Positions 1-9,912 of a stretch of DNA of 49,751 nucleotides are shown piece by piece (position 1 is the stretch's first letter; every line of letters begins with the position of its first letter). The DNA is from an uncultured Gammaproteobacteria bacterium (GTDB taxonomy: Bacteria; Pseudomonadota; Gammaproteobacteria; HyVt-429). The notes below the pieces were generated by a model. It ran no database searches. It was not told where the DNA came from and saw only the letters and a program-made list of their open reading frames with translations. Location of the stretch: NCBI GenBank assembly GCA_947259975.1, contig CAMYOD010000049.1, positions 1 to 49,751 on the forward strand, in the 5' to 3' direction. A program made the translations under genes and the position numbers.

Positions 1-728
1 ACTCGGCAGCGGACTTTTGTCGGGACGCGCGGCGTGAAATGCAGGACATTACCGCGCGCGGCCGCATCCCCCTGTTGGTGGGCGGCACCATGTTCTACTT
101 TCACGCCCTCGAGCACGGTCTTTCGGAATTGCCGGCGGCGGACCCGCAGGTGCGCGCCGCGCTGGCGGAGGAGGCCGCAAACAGCGGTTGGCCGCAGCTG
201 CATCGCCGCCTCGCGGATATCGACCCGGTCACGGCGGCACGCATCGATCCCAACGACGCGCAACGGATCCAGCGGGCGCTGGAGATCGTCGAGCTGGCGG
301 GTGAGCCGCCCAGCGCCTTGAGCCGGCGGTCGAGCCCCGTGCCTTTACCCTACAAGGTGATCAAGATTGCCGTGGCGCCCGCCGACCGGGCCGAATTGCA
401 CCGCCGTATCGCGGCACGTTTTCGCGCCATGCTGGCCCGCGGACTGGTGGATGAGGTGCGCGGGCTGGTGGCACGCGGGGATCTGGACGCGGCGCTGCCG
501 GCCATGCGGATGGTGGGGTATCGGCAGATCCGCCAGTACCTGGCCGGCGAAATCGACCATGCGGAGATGGTGGATCGCGGCATCTTTGCCACCCGTCAGC
601 TGGCCAAGCGCCAGCTTACCTGGCTGCGCCGTGATCCGGCGATAAACTGGTTCGACAGCGGGGATTCTGACTATATTGCGCAGATTTTTACGTTTTTAAC
701 GGGGAAAATATCTGAGATCGCGGTATAA
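1..728 (+). CDS. miaA: tRNA dimethylallyltransferase MiaA (5' truncated)
   Basis: MiaA transfers a dimethylallyl group to the N6 of A37 in tRNAs that read codons starting with U. Only the C-terminal 241 or so residues are present. The reading frame is open from base 3, before any start codon, so the gene begins outside the window. The segment GRIPLLVGGTMFYFHAL, the RIDPNDAQRIQRALE stretch and the AMRMVGYRQIRQYL region match the conserved middle and C-terminal parts of the family. The ATP-binding P-loop at the N-terminus is not in the window. hfq follows about 100 bases downstream on the same strand, the usual miaA-hfq-hflX order. The identification is secure; only the missing 5' end limits it. 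Confidence 0.96.
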   Translation, partial: SAADFCRDARREMQDITARGRIPLLVGGTMFYFHALEHGLSELPAADPQVRAALAEEAANSGWPQLHRRLADIDPVTAARIDPNDAQRIQRALEIVELAGEPPSALSRRSSPVPLPYKVIKIAVAPADRAELHRRIAARFRAMLARGLVDEVRGLVARGDLDAALPAMRMVGYRQIRQYLAGEIDHAEMVDRGIFATRQLAKRQLTWLRRDPAINWFDSGDSDYIAQIFTFLTGKISEIAV

Positions 729-729
729 T
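724..729 (+). promoter_or_regulatory. candidate -10 box of an hfq promoter
   Basis: A perfect TATAAT overlaps the miaA stop codon and lies about 100 bases before the hfq start. No good -35 hexamer sits 16-18 bases upstream (the region reads GGGGAA), so this is a candidate only. A promoter at the miaA end that serves hfq-hflX fits the known use of internal promoters in this operon. Confidence 0.4.
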
Positions 730-738
730 TGTTTCAAT

Positions 739-770
739 TAGGGCCTTTTTTTGATCCTCGATAGGCCCTA
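739..770 (+). promoter_or_regulatory. inverted repeat in the hfq leader
   Basis: TAGGGCC (739-745) and GGCCCTA (764-770) are perfect inverted copies around an 18-base loop that contains a run of Ts. If transcription starts just after the TATAAT at 724-729, the hairpin would form at the very 5' end of the hfq leader. Hfq is known in enterics to repress its own translation by binding its leader, and a U-rich loop is the kind of site Hfq prefers. That link is inference. Confidence 0.35.
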
Positions 771-829
771 TATACAAGGACATACCCCAATAACGGCGGG
801 CGCACCACGACAACAATAGGAGAACGGGC

Positions 830-1084
830 ATGTCACAGCAAAAAGGGGCAATGTTACAAGACCCTTTCTTGAATGCATTGCGAAAGGAACGGGTCCCCGT
901 GTCCATCTATCTGGTCAACGGTATCAAGCTCCAGGGGCAGGTCGAATCATTCGATCAGTTTGTCGTGCTGCTGAAGAATTCCGTGAGCCAGATGATCTAC
1001 AAACACGCCATCTCCACGGTGGTGCCCAGTCGACAGGTCAAGCTGCCGTTTGATCAACCAGAGAAAGACGCCGGAAACCTATAA
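830..1084 (+). CDS. hfq: RNA chaperone Hfq
   Basis: Hfq forms a hexameric ring that pairs small RNAs with target mRNAs. The 84-residue protein shows the full Sm fold. The Sm1 part contains [27 protein letters not shown]. The Sm2 signature [14 protein letters not shown] includes the conserved KH dipeptide of the proximal U-binding pore. The C-terminal tail after Sm2 is short (about 18 residues), shorter than the enteric tail of about 35 residues. An ATG with AGGAG about 8 bases upstream sets the start. It lies between miaA and hflX, and the hflX frame overlaps its 3' end. Confidence 0.98.
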   Translation: MSQQKGAMLQDPFLNALRKERVPVSIYLVNGIKLQGQVESFDQFVVLLKNSVSQMIYKHAISTVVPSRQVKLPFDQPEKDAGNL

Positions 1085-2435
1085 AGCGCGCGACGCGCGG
1101 TCCGGACATAGCGGAACGTCGGCCGCGCTAAGCGGCGGCGAGCCGACGGTCCTGGTGCATGTTTTTCAGTCCGACGCGGACGACGAAAGCGCGCTCGAAG
1201 AACTGCGCTTGCTTGCCCAATCCGCGGGTGCCGAGATCTGTGGCGAGGTCATCGGCCATCGCCGCACACCGGACCCGGCCACTTACCTGGGCAAGGGCAA
1301 GGCCGATGAAGTGGCGGAGCAGGTGAAGGAGTGCGGCGCGCAACTCGTGCTGATCAATCATGCGATCTCGCCTATCCAGGAACGGAATCTGTCGAAGCGC
1401 GTCGATTGCCGCGTCCTCGATCGCACCGGGCTGATTCTGGATATCTTCGCCCAGCGTGCATCCACCCACGAGGGCAAACTGCAGGTAGAGTTGGCGCAAC
1501 TGCGACACCTGGCAACGCGTCTGGTGCGCGGCTGGACGCATTTGGAGCGGCAAAAGGGCGGTATCGGGCTGCGCGGGCCCGGTGAAACCCAGCTGGAAAC
1601 CGACCGCCGCCTCATCGGCTATCGGATCAAGAACCTTAACAAGCGCTTGGCCAAGGTGCGTCAGCAGCGCACCCAGCGGCGTCGCATGCGCGACAAGGTG
1701 CCGGTGCCCACGGTGTCCCTGGTGGGCTATACGAACGCCGGCAAATCATCCCTGTTCAACCGACTGACCGAGGCGAAGGTGCTCGAGGCCGATCAACTGT
1801 TCGCAACCCTCGATCCCACCATGCGCCGCCTCGAGGTGCCTGATTTCGGGCGCGTCATTCTCGCCGATACGGTGGGCTTTATTAGGCAGTTGCCACATAA
1901 CCTGGTCGAGGCGTTTCGCTCGACCCTCGAGGAGGTGAGTTCCGCCGCACTGCTGCTGCATGTGGTGGACGCCACCGATCCGGAACGACAGGCACACAGC
2001 GAACAGGTGAATGTGGTGTTGGATGAAATCGATGCGACCGACGTGCCGCGCATCACCGTGTTTAACAAGATCGATCAATTAGGCCGGCCGGCGAGCTTCG
2101 AACGTGATCAGCACGGCCGCATGCACCGGGTTTGGCTGTCGGCGCGCAGTGGCGTCGGTACGGACCTGCTGCTGCAGGCCATCTCGGAACACTTCCGCCG
2201 CAGCCGCGTGCGCCGTCAGGTGCGGCTGCGCGCCGCCGCCGGTGAGCTGCGTGCGGCGCTGTATCGGCGCGCGGCCGTGCTGCAGGAGTCGCACCATGAA
2301 AACGGCGATGTGTCCCTCGAAATCGAGATCGAGCAGGCCAACCTGGCCTGGCTGGAGCGGCAGGACTGCGAACTGCTTGATCCAGCCGCGGCATCATCGC
2401 TCGCCAGCCTTGCTCGCTCGCAGTCATCACAATAG
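1050..2435 (+). CDS. hflX: ribosome-associated GTPase HflX
   Basis: HflX is a GTPase that binds the 50S subunit and splits stalled ribosomes. The 461-residue frame has the N-terminal HflX domain (roughly 35-200, including KGKADEVAE and the [12 protein letters not shown] stretch). The G domain follows, with P-loop GYTNAGKSS (about 228-236), switch II DTVGF and NKID. The N-terminus is uncertain. The most upstream start is a TTG at 1050 inside hfq, giving a 35-base overlap. The next candidate is a GTG at 1155, which would cut into the conserved N-terminus (TVLVHVF). The TTG is therefore the better choice. Translational coupling to hfq is likely. hflK follows after about 50 bases. Confidence 0.95.
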   Translation: MINQRKTPETYKARDARSGHSGTSAALSGGEPTVLVHVFQSDADDESALEELRLLAQSAGAEICGEVIGHRRTPDPATYLGKGKADEVAEQVKECGAQLVLINHAISPIQERNLSKRVDCRVLDRTGLILDIFAQRASTHEGKLQVELAQLRHLATRLVRGWTHLERQKGGIGLRGPGETQLETDRRLIGYRIKNLNKRLAKVRQQRTQRRRMRDKVPVPTVSLVGYTNAGKSSLFNRLTEAKVLEADQLFATLDPTMRRLEVPDFGRVILADTVGFIRQLPHNLVEAFRSTLEEVSSAALLLHVVDATDPERQAHSEQVNVVLDEIDATDVPRITVFNKIDQLGRPASFERDQHGRMHRVWLSARSGVGTDLLLQAISEHFRRSRVRRQVRLRAAAGELRAALYRRAAVLQESHHENGDVSLEIEIEQANLAWLERQDCELLDPAAASSLASLARSQSSQ

Positions 2436-2487
2436 AATGCCGCTCTTTGGGGCCGTTTCGCGGCCGCAAGCATTTTAGGAGTTTTCA

Positions 2488-3684
2488 ATGGCTTGGAATC
2501 AACCGGGTGGGTCCGGTGACCGAGATCCCTGGGGTCAGCGCGGGGGTCAGCAGCAACCACCCGATCTCGACGAGATCGTCAAGAACGTGCAACGTAAGTT
2601 GGGCGGTATCTTCGGCGGCGGTGGCGGCAGCGGCGGCGCTGGTAGTGGCGGTGGCATTTGGGGCATCGGCCTGATCGCGTTGGTCGTCATCGCCCTGTTC
2701 GCGGTGTACGACATGATCTACATCGTGCGCCAGGGTGAGGCGGGCGTGGTGCTCCAGCTTGGCAAGTACAAGGAGACCACCAGTGCCGGCCTGCATTTTC
2801 GTTTACCCCGGCCCATCGAACAGCACGAGATCGTCAACGTCGCGAAAGTGGACACGGTGCCGGTCGGTTACCGGGACGTGAAGCGCACCAATCAGGCCTC
2901 ACCGGTGCCGCAGGAAGCGCTCATGCTGACCATGGACGAGAACATCATCGACATCCAGTTCGCCGTGCAATACCGCATCAAGGATCCGAAGAATTTGCTC
3001 TTCAAGGTCAGCGAACCGACGGACCTTGTAGTGCGCGCGGCAACCGAAGCGGCGGTACGTGAGATTGTCGGGCGCAGCACCATGGATTTCGTGCTCACGA
3101 CAGGCCGCGACGAGGTGGCGAAGAAGACCCAGGGACTGCTGCAGGAGATGCTCGATCGCTATGAGACCGGTATCGAAATTGTGACCGTGGAGATGCAGAA
3201 CGCGCAACCGCCGGCGGAGGTCAAGGCGGCGTTTGATGATGCGGTTAAGGCGCGTGAGGACCAGGAGCGCCTCAAGAACGAGGCCGAGGCCTACCGCAAT
3301 GACATCATCCCGCGTGCCCGCGGCCAGGCGGCGCGGCTCACCCAGGAGGCGGAGGCCTATCAGGCCCGAGTGATCGCGCGCGCGCAAGGTGAAGCGAAGC
3401 GTTTTGATCAAATCCTCACGGAGTATCGCAAGGCGCCGAAAATTACTCGCGAGCGGCTGTATATCGAGACGATGGAACAGGTGTTACAGAATTCAAGCAA
3501 GATGATGATCGATCAGACCGGCGGCAATAACATCATTTATCTGCCGCTGGATAGAATTGTCGACCGGCCGGCCGGGCAGCTTCCGTCGCGCAGCGGTTCA
3601 TCCGGTGCAGCCGCGGGCGCAGCGCCGCAGACCGATTCTGCGGCGCGTCGCGGTCGCAGCGACCTACGCAGCCGGAGGAATTGA
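2488..3684 (+). CDS. hflK: FtsH-modulating membrane protein HflK
   Basis: HflK pairs with HflC in a large periplasmic SPFH/prohibitin assembly that surrounds and modulates the FtsH protease. The 398-residue protein starts with a Gly/Pro/Gln-rich cytoplasmic stretch (1-55, poly-Gly near 43-56). One transmembrane helix follows (about 57-78, IGLIALVVIALFAVYDMIYI), then the SPFH domain opening with VRQGEAGVVLQLGKY and a long Ala/Glu/Arg helical region. The C-terminus is Ser/Ala/Arg-rich and likely disordered. A good Shine-Dalgarno (TAGGAG) precedes the ATG. Only one base separates its stop from the hflC start, so the pair is coupled. Confidence 0.97.
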   Translation: MAWNQPGGSGDRDPWGQRGGQQQPPDLDEIVKNVQRKLGGIFGGGGGSGGAGSGGGIWGIGLIALVVIALFAVYDMIYIVRQGEAGVVLQLGKYKETTSAGLHFRLPRPIEQHEIVNVAKVDTVPVGYRDVKRTNQASPVPQEALMLTMDENIIDIQFAVQYRIKDPKNLLFKVSEPTDLVVRAATEAAVREIVGRSTMDFVLTTGRDEVAKKTQGLLQEMLDRYETGIEIVTVEMQNAQPPAEVKAAFDDAVKAREDQERLKNEAEAYRNDIIPRARGQAARLTQEAEAYQARVIARAQGEAKRFDQILTEYRKAPKITRERLYIETMEQVLQNSSKMMIDQTGGNNIIYLPLDRIVDRPAGQLPSRSGSSGAAAGAAPQTDSAARRGRSDLRSRRN

Positions 3685-3685
3685 C

Positions 3686-4558
3686 GTGGCATCCAGAGGA
3701 TTCGGCTTCATAGTACTTATCATTGCCGCAGCAGTAGTGCTGCTTGCGAGCGCCTATTACGTGGATGAGCGCGAGAAAGTGATCGTGTTCAAGTTTGGCG
3801 AAATCATTCGTTTCGACGACAAGCCGGGCCTGCATTTCAAGTTACCGTTTGTCAATAACGTCCGCTTTTACGACGCGCGGATTCAGACCATGGATGCGAA
3901 ACCGCAAGAATTTTTGACCAGCGAGAAGAAGAATCTACTGGTCGATTCGTTCGTCAAGTGGCGTATCAAGGACGTGTTCAAGTTCTATGTCACGGTCGGC
4001 GGTGATCCGCTGCGGGCGCGGACGCGGCTGTCGCAGATCGTCAACGACGGTTTGCGGGCCGAGTTTGGCCGGCGCACGGTACGGGAGGTGATCTCCGGTG
4101 AGCGCACCGTGATCATGGATATTCTGCGCAAGAACACGGATTTGCAGGCCAGTGAATACGGCATCGAGGTGATCGATGTACGGCTCAAACGTGTCGATCT
4201 GGTGCCGGAAATTAGCCAATCGGTGTATCGTCGCATGGAGGCGGAGCGGGCACGGGTCGCGAAGGAGTTTCGCGCCCAGGGTGCCGAAGAGGCGGAAAAG
4301 ATTCAGGCCGGCGCCGATCGCCAGCGTGAGGTGATTCTTGCCGAAGCCTACCGGGATGCCGAGCAAATCCGCGGTCAGGGCGACGGCGAGGCGACCGCGA
4401 TCTACGCCAATGCCTTCGGACAGGATCCTAAATTCTACGGGCTGTACCGCTCCCTGAATGCCTATCGGGACACGTTCCGAAGCGAGAAGGACTTTTTGCT
4501 GCTCGAACCGACCTCGGAATTTTTCAAATACTTCAAGAAACCTGAGCAGGTTGAATAA
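3686..4558 (+). CDS. hflC: FtsH-modulating membrane protein HflC
   Basis: HflC is the partner of HflK in the FtsH-modulating complex. The 290-residue product has an N-terminal transmembrane helix (about 5-24, FGFIVLIIAAAVVLLASAYY), the SPFH domain (DEREKVIVFKFGEI onward) and a charged coiled-coil C-terminus ending in the typical LLEPTSEFFKYFK. The start chosen is the GTG at 3686, because GGAGGAA lies about 6 bases upstream and the signal-anchor begins right after it. The frame is open further upstream (to 3557), but that part lies inside hflK and does not resemble the family. Confidence 0.96.
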   Translation: MASRGFGFIVLIIAAAVVLLASAYYVDEREKVIVFKFGEIIRFDDKPGLHFKLPFVNNVRFYDARIQTMDAKPQEFLTSEKKNLLVDSFVKWRIKDVFKFYVTVGGDPLRARTRLSQIVNDGLRAEFGRRTVREVISGERTVIMDILRKNTDLQASEYGIEVIDVRLKRVDLVPEISQSVYRRMEAERARVAKEFRAQGAEEAEKIQAGADRQREVILAEAYRDAEQIRGQGDGEATAIYANAFGQDPKFYGLYRSLNAYRDTFRSEKDFLLLEPTSEFFKYFKKPEQVE

Positions 4559-4594
4559 GCGCGAGTATCGTCTCAGCTAGCCTGGCCGTCCAGT

Positions 4595-4789
4595 ATGATT
4601 GATTGGCACGACCTGTTTGTGGCGCTCGCGCTGGTTCTCGTGATCGAGGGAATACTCCCATTTATCAATCCAGCGACATTTCGGAATGCCATGGCGATTG
4701 CGGCGCAAATGTCGGATCGACAGCTGCGTATTGCCGGTTTGGTGGCGATGTCTGTCGGTGTGGCGCTGCTGTTCCTGCTGCAGGCATGA
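4595..4789 (+). CDS. DUF2065 small membrane protein (YjeT-like)
   Basis: A 64-residue protein with two predicted membrane helices (about 6-24 and 45-63) separated by a short polar loop. The pattern of an acidic residue in helix 1 (LVLVIEGILPFINP), the central RNAM and QLRIAGL before helix 2 is that of DUF2065. In gammaproteobacteria this family sits between hflC and hisZ or purA, as here. Its function is unknown; the location suggests a role near the HflKC/FtsH complex, but that is inference from position only. Confidence 0.85.
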   Translation: MIDWHDLFVALALVLVIEGILPFINPATFRNAMAIAAQMSDRQLRIAGLVAMSVGVALLFLLQA

Positions 4790-4829
4790 TGTCCATCATG
4801 CGCGCCAAAAAAACGAAAGGTTCTTAGGA

Positions 4830-6038
4830 ATGTCGTCGGGTAACCGCTGGCTTTTGCCCGAAGGAATCGAAGAGATTCTGCCCGCCGAGGCACGGCGTCT
4901 GGAGAGCATGCGACGTGGTCTTCTGGACCTGTTCGACAGCTCGGGCTACGACCTGGTGATGCCGCCCATGATGGAGTACCTCGATGCCTTGTCCACCGGG
5001 CTCGGTCAGGATCTCGATCTGCAGACATTCAAGATCACCGACCAGATGACCGGGCGCCTGATGGGCGTGCGCGCGGACATCACGCCGCAGGTCGCACGCA
5101 TCGAGGCACATTATCTGAAACGCACCGGTCCGGTTCGCTTGTGCTATTTCGGACCGGTATTACACACCCGCGCGAAGGAGTTCGGCGGCTCGCGGGAACC
5201 CTTGCAGCTCGGGGCCGAACTGTTCGGTGAGGCGGGACCGCAGGCGGATGCCGAGATCCTGGGGTTGGCGGTGGATACCCTGGCGCGCATCGGTATCGAG
5301 CAGCCGCATCTGGATCTCGGTCATGTGGGCGTGTTTCGAGCTTTAATCGCCGCGGCGAACATCGACGCAAAACTGGAGGCGGAGCTGTTCGACTGTCTGC
5401 AACGCAAGGCACGTCCCGATATCGAAGAGGTCCTGGCGAGCGCAGACGTGAGCGACGATTCAAAGGCAATGTTTGTCGCCTTGATGGAGCTCAACGGCGG
5501 GGCGGATGTTCTCGAACGTGCGCAGCAGGTGCTACAGCCTGCCGGCGCCGACGTGGCCACGGCACTGGAAAATCTGCGCGAGATTTCGGCTTTGCTGGCT
5601 AAACTGATTCCGTCGGTTCCCCTGTTTTACGACCTGGCGGAGGTGCGCGGCTACCGTTACCACACCGGCGTGATTTTTTCGGCGTTTGTCGCCGGGCAGG
5701 GGCAGGAAATCGCGTCCGGGGGACGCTATGACGACATCGGTGCCGATTTCGGTTATGCGCGCCCGGCCACCGGTTTCAGTGCGGATCTGCGCACCTTGTT
5801 GAAGGCTTGCCCGGTGACGACGCAGGGAGATGCCAAAGGCGTGCTGGTGCCGTTTACCGATGGCCCCGAGCTTGAGGTCGAAATAACCAGGTTACGTAAT
5901 GCCGGGGAACGGGTTGTGCGCGAACTCGCCGGGGCGACGGCAGAGGACATGCGACGGGTCTGTGACCGGCGGCTCGTCAGGAAGGGCAAGCAATGGCATA
6001 TGGAAAATCTCCAGGACCCCGCGAACCGGGCCGGCTAA
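4830..6038 (+). CDS. hisZ: ATP phosphoribosyltransferase regulatory subunit HisZ
   Basis: HisZ is a catalytically inactive HisRS-like protein that joins short-form HisG to make the first enzyme of histidine synthesis and to confer histidine feedback. The 402-residue product has class II synthetase-like motifs: LLPEGIEEILPAEA at the start, motif 2-like region with RLCYFGPVLHTRAK, and ASGGRYDDIGADFG near 340. It lacks the C-terminal anticodon-binding domain of true HisRS. The ATG at 4830 follows TTAGGA. A longer in-frame extension back to 4686 lies inside the DUF2065 gene and is not family-like. The protein is hisZ rather than hisS because it precedes purA and has no anticodon domain. Confidence 0.95.
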   Translation: MSSGNRWLLPEGIEEILPAEARRLESMRRGLLDLFDSSGYDLVMPPMMEYLDALSTGLGQDLDLQTFKITDQMTGRLMGVRADITPQVARIEAHYLKRTGPVRLCYFGPVLHTRAKEFGGSREPLQLGAELFGEAGPQADAEILGLAVDTLARIGIEQPHLDLGHVGVFRALIAAANIDAKLEAELFDCLQRKARPDIEEVLASADVSDDSKAMFVALMELNGGADVLERAQQVLQPAGADVATALENLREISALLAKLIPSVPLFYDLAEVRGYRYHTGVIFSAFVAGQGQEIASGGRYDDIGADFGYARPATGFSADLRTLLKACPVTTQGDAKGVLVPFTDGPELEVEITRLRNAGERVVRELAGATAEDMRRVCDRRLVRKGKQWHMENLQDPANRAG

Positions 6039-7352
<1,314 letters not shown>

Positions 7353-7431
7353 GCAAACGGTGACACGGCCTGACGGGCGGTCCGATTAAAAGATTGAAGT
7401 CGCAAACAAACGCCTGCGAATGAAACAAGGT

Positions 7432-7518
7432 TGGTACCGAGGAGAGGACTTGAACCTCCACGGGGTTGCCCCCACTAGCACCTGAAGCTAGCGCGTCTAC
7501 CAATTCCGCCACCTCGGC
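7432..7518 (-). tRNA. tRNA-Leu (anticodon CAG)
   Basis: On the minus strand an 87-base cloverleaf can be drawn. The acceptor stem GCCGAGG pairs with CCUCGGU (a G-U pair at position 1-72). The anticodon stem CUAGC/GCUAG holds loop UUCAGGU, the long variable arm is GGGGGCAACCCC-like, and the T loop is GGUUCAAGUCC. The CCA end is encoded. The anticodon CAG reads CUG leucine codons. It lies in the gap between purA and rnr, facing purA. Confidence 0.97.
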
Positions 7519-7586
7519 ATGATGCGTGGAATCCACTTGCGCGCCCTCGCGCGAAGCGGCGGAGACTCTACCCAGCACAGGAAATT

Positions 7587-9899
7587 ATGTCAACGAAGAA
7601 ACGAAACCGCTCAACCAAAGACCCCCAGGCCGCGCGGGAGGCGCAACGCTACGAGTTCCCGGTGCCCAGCCGGGAGGCGATTCTCGACTATCTGGCGCAA
7701 ACCGACGAGCCGCTCTCGTACCGCGCCCTGGCGGCGGGCCTGGAGGTGGAAAATGAGCGCGATCAGCAGGCCTTTACGCGACGCTTGCGGGCGATGGAGC
7801 GCGACGGCCAGTTACTGAAGAATCGCAAGGGGCGCTATGGCCTGACCTCCCGCATGGACATGGTGCGTGGTCGTATCGTCGGCCATGCGGACGGCTTCGG
7901 TTTTCTGATTCCCGAGCAAGGCGGCGAGGATCTTTTCATCTCGCCCCGCGACATGCGCCAGGTGTTACACGGTGACCGGGTGCTGGCGCGCGTGACCGGG
8001 GTTGACAGCCGCGGGCGACGCGAGGGCGCCATCGTCGAAGTGCTCGAGCGGCAACACAGCCAGATCGTCGGCCGCTATACCGCCGAAGGGCGCATCGGTT
8101 TGGTCGTGCCGGATGAAAAGCGCATTACCCAGGATGTCTTTATCCCGGAAGGGGAACAGGGCGAGGCGAAAAGCGGGCAGATCGTCATTGCCGAGATTCT
8201 CGAACAGCCCACACGACACACCCAGCCGGTAGGCAAGATCATCGAGGTGCTGGGCGATCATATGGCGCCGGGGATGGAAGTCGAAATCGCCATTCGCAAA
8301 CACGAATTACCCTACGAGTGGCCCGCGGGTGTACGCGATCAGGTGGCGGGGATCCCGGCGCAAGTGCGTAGCGAAGATAAGCGCAATCGCGAGGATCTGC
8401 GCGAGCTGCCGCTGGTGACCATCGACGGCGAGGATGCGCAGGATTTCGACGACGCGGTCTATTGCGAGCAACGGGGCAAGGATTGGCGTTTAATCGTGGC
8501 AATCGCCGACGTCTCACACTACGTTCATCCGGCTTCGGATCTCGATGGTGAGGCATTTGTGCGCGGGAATTCCGTTTATTTTCCCGGCCGTGTCATTCCC
8601 ATGTTGCCGGAGGAGCTGTCCAACGGCTTGTGCTCATTAAACCCACGCGTGGATCGGCTTTGCATGGTGTGCGACATGGATCTGGGCGCGGGCGGCAAGA
8701 TCAAGTCGCACCGCTTCTATGAAGCGGTGATGCGTTCCCATGCCCGACTCACCTATAACGAGGTTGCGGCAATGGTCGTCGACGACGACCGCACATTGCA
8801 GCACAAATACAAAGCGGTGTTCCCGCATCTCGAAGACCTGTATCGGCTGTACAAGGTCTTGCGCGGTGCCCGGGCGCGGCGCGGCGCCTTCGACCTGGAC
8901 CTGCCGGAAACCCGTATTGTGTTCGATGCGCAGCGGCGTATCGATAAGATCGTGCCGGTAGAACGTAACGATGCCCATCGGCTGATCGAGGAATGCATGT
9001 TGGCGGCGAATGTGTGTGCGGCCGAGCTGCTGGCCGGCGCGAAGGTGCCGGGCCTGTACCGGATTCACGAAGGCCCCAGCGCGGAGAAGTTGGAGAGTTT
9101 GCGACAGATGCTGTTTGAAGTCGGCCTGCGTCTGACCGGCGGCGATGAACCTGAGGTGAAGGATTACGCCAAGCTCATGGAGCAGTTAGGCGGGCGTGCG
9201 GACGAGAACCTGATCAAGTTGGTGCTGCTGCGTAGCCTCAGTCAGGCGGTCTACAGCCCCGATAACGTAGGTCATTTTGCGCTTGGTTATGTCAATTACA
9301 CCCATTTCACGTCACCCATACGGCGCTATCCTGATCTGGTCATACATCGCTTGATCAAGCGTATCGTCGCGGGCAAGAAGCTCGCCGGCGAGGAGGACGC
9401 CGTGGCGCGGGTGGGCGAGCACTGTTCCATGACGGAGCGGCGTGCGGATGATGCGACCCGGGATGTGGCCGACTGGCTCAAGGCCGAGTTCATGATGGAT
9501 CGCGTCGGCGAGGAGTTTGACGCGACCATCAGCGGCGTGACGAACTTCGGAGTCTTCGTGCAACTCACGGACGTCTTTGTCGAGGGCCTGGTGCATGTCA
9601 CAGCATTGGGTAATGATTATTATCATTTCGACGCCGCCACCCATCGCCTGATGGGTGAGCGCAGCAAGACCACGTATCGGCTCGGTGATGCCATCAAGGT
9701 TCGTCTGGTGCGGGTCGATCTGGATGAAGCGCAACTCGACTTCGAGTTGGCCGGTTCGCCGCCAGCCACGGGACGTGGCCCGAAATCGGCGCGTGGACGC
9801 AAACGTAAAGGTAAGAAGCAGGCCAAGCGAGCCAAGGCGCCCGGCAAGGCCGTCACCAAGAAGAAACGGTCACCACGGCGGCGCAAGCGCAGCGGTTGA
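7587..9899 (+). CDS. rnr: ribonuclease R
   Basis: RNase R is a processive 3'-to-5' exoribonuclease that degrades structured RNA and takes part in tmRNA-linked quality control. The 770-residue protein has an N-terminal winged-helix region (about 20-85), two cold-shock domains, and the RNB catalytic domain with the metal-binding aspartates in DGEDAQDFDDAV (about 275-286). The substrate-channel segment includes HFTSPIRRYPDL, and a C-terminal S1 domain (about 640-725) is followed by a tail of about 45 residues rich in Lys and Arg. The ATG follows a CAGGAAA Shine-Dalgarno. rlmB follows after 13 bases, the usual rnr-rlmB pair. Confidence 0.98.
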   Translation: MSTKKRNRSTKDPQAAREAQRYEFPVPSREAILDYLAQTDEPLSYRALAAGLEVENERDQQAFTRRLRAMERDGQLLKNRKGRYGLTSRMDMVRGRIVGHADGFGFLIPEQGGEDLFISPRDMRQVLHGDRVLARVTGVDSRGRREGAIVEVLERQHSQIVGRYTAEGRIGLVVPDEKRITQDVFIPEGEQGEAKSGQIVIAEILEQPTRHTQPVGKIIEVLGDHMAPGMEVEIAIRKHELPYEWPAGVRDQVAGIPAQVRSEDKRNREDLRELPLVTIDGEDAQDFDDAVYCEQRGKDWRLIVAIADVSHYVHPASDLDGEAFVRGNSVYFPGRVIPMLPEELSNGLCSLNPRVDRLCMVCDMDLGAGGKIKSHRFYEAVMRSHARLTYNEVAAMVVDDDRTLQHKYKAVFPHLEDLYRLYKVLRGARARRGAFDLDLPETRIVFDAQRRIDKIVPVERNDAHRLIEECMLAANVCAAELLAGAKVPGLYRIHEGPSAEKLESLRQMLFEVGLRLTGGDEPEVKDYAKLMEQLGGRADENLIKLVLLRSLSQAVYSPDNVGHFALGYVNYTHFTSPIRRYPDLVIHRLIKRIVAGKKLAGEEDAVARVGEHCSMTERRADDATRDVADWLKAEFMMDRVGEEFDATISGVTNFGVFVQLTDVFVEGLVHVTALGNDYYHFDAATHRLMGERSKTTYRLGDAIKVRLVRVDLDEAQLDFELAGSPPATGRGPKSARGRKRKGKKQAKRAKAPGKAVTKKKRSPRRRKRSG

Positions 9900-9912
9900 G
9901 CCCTTGCAGTCC

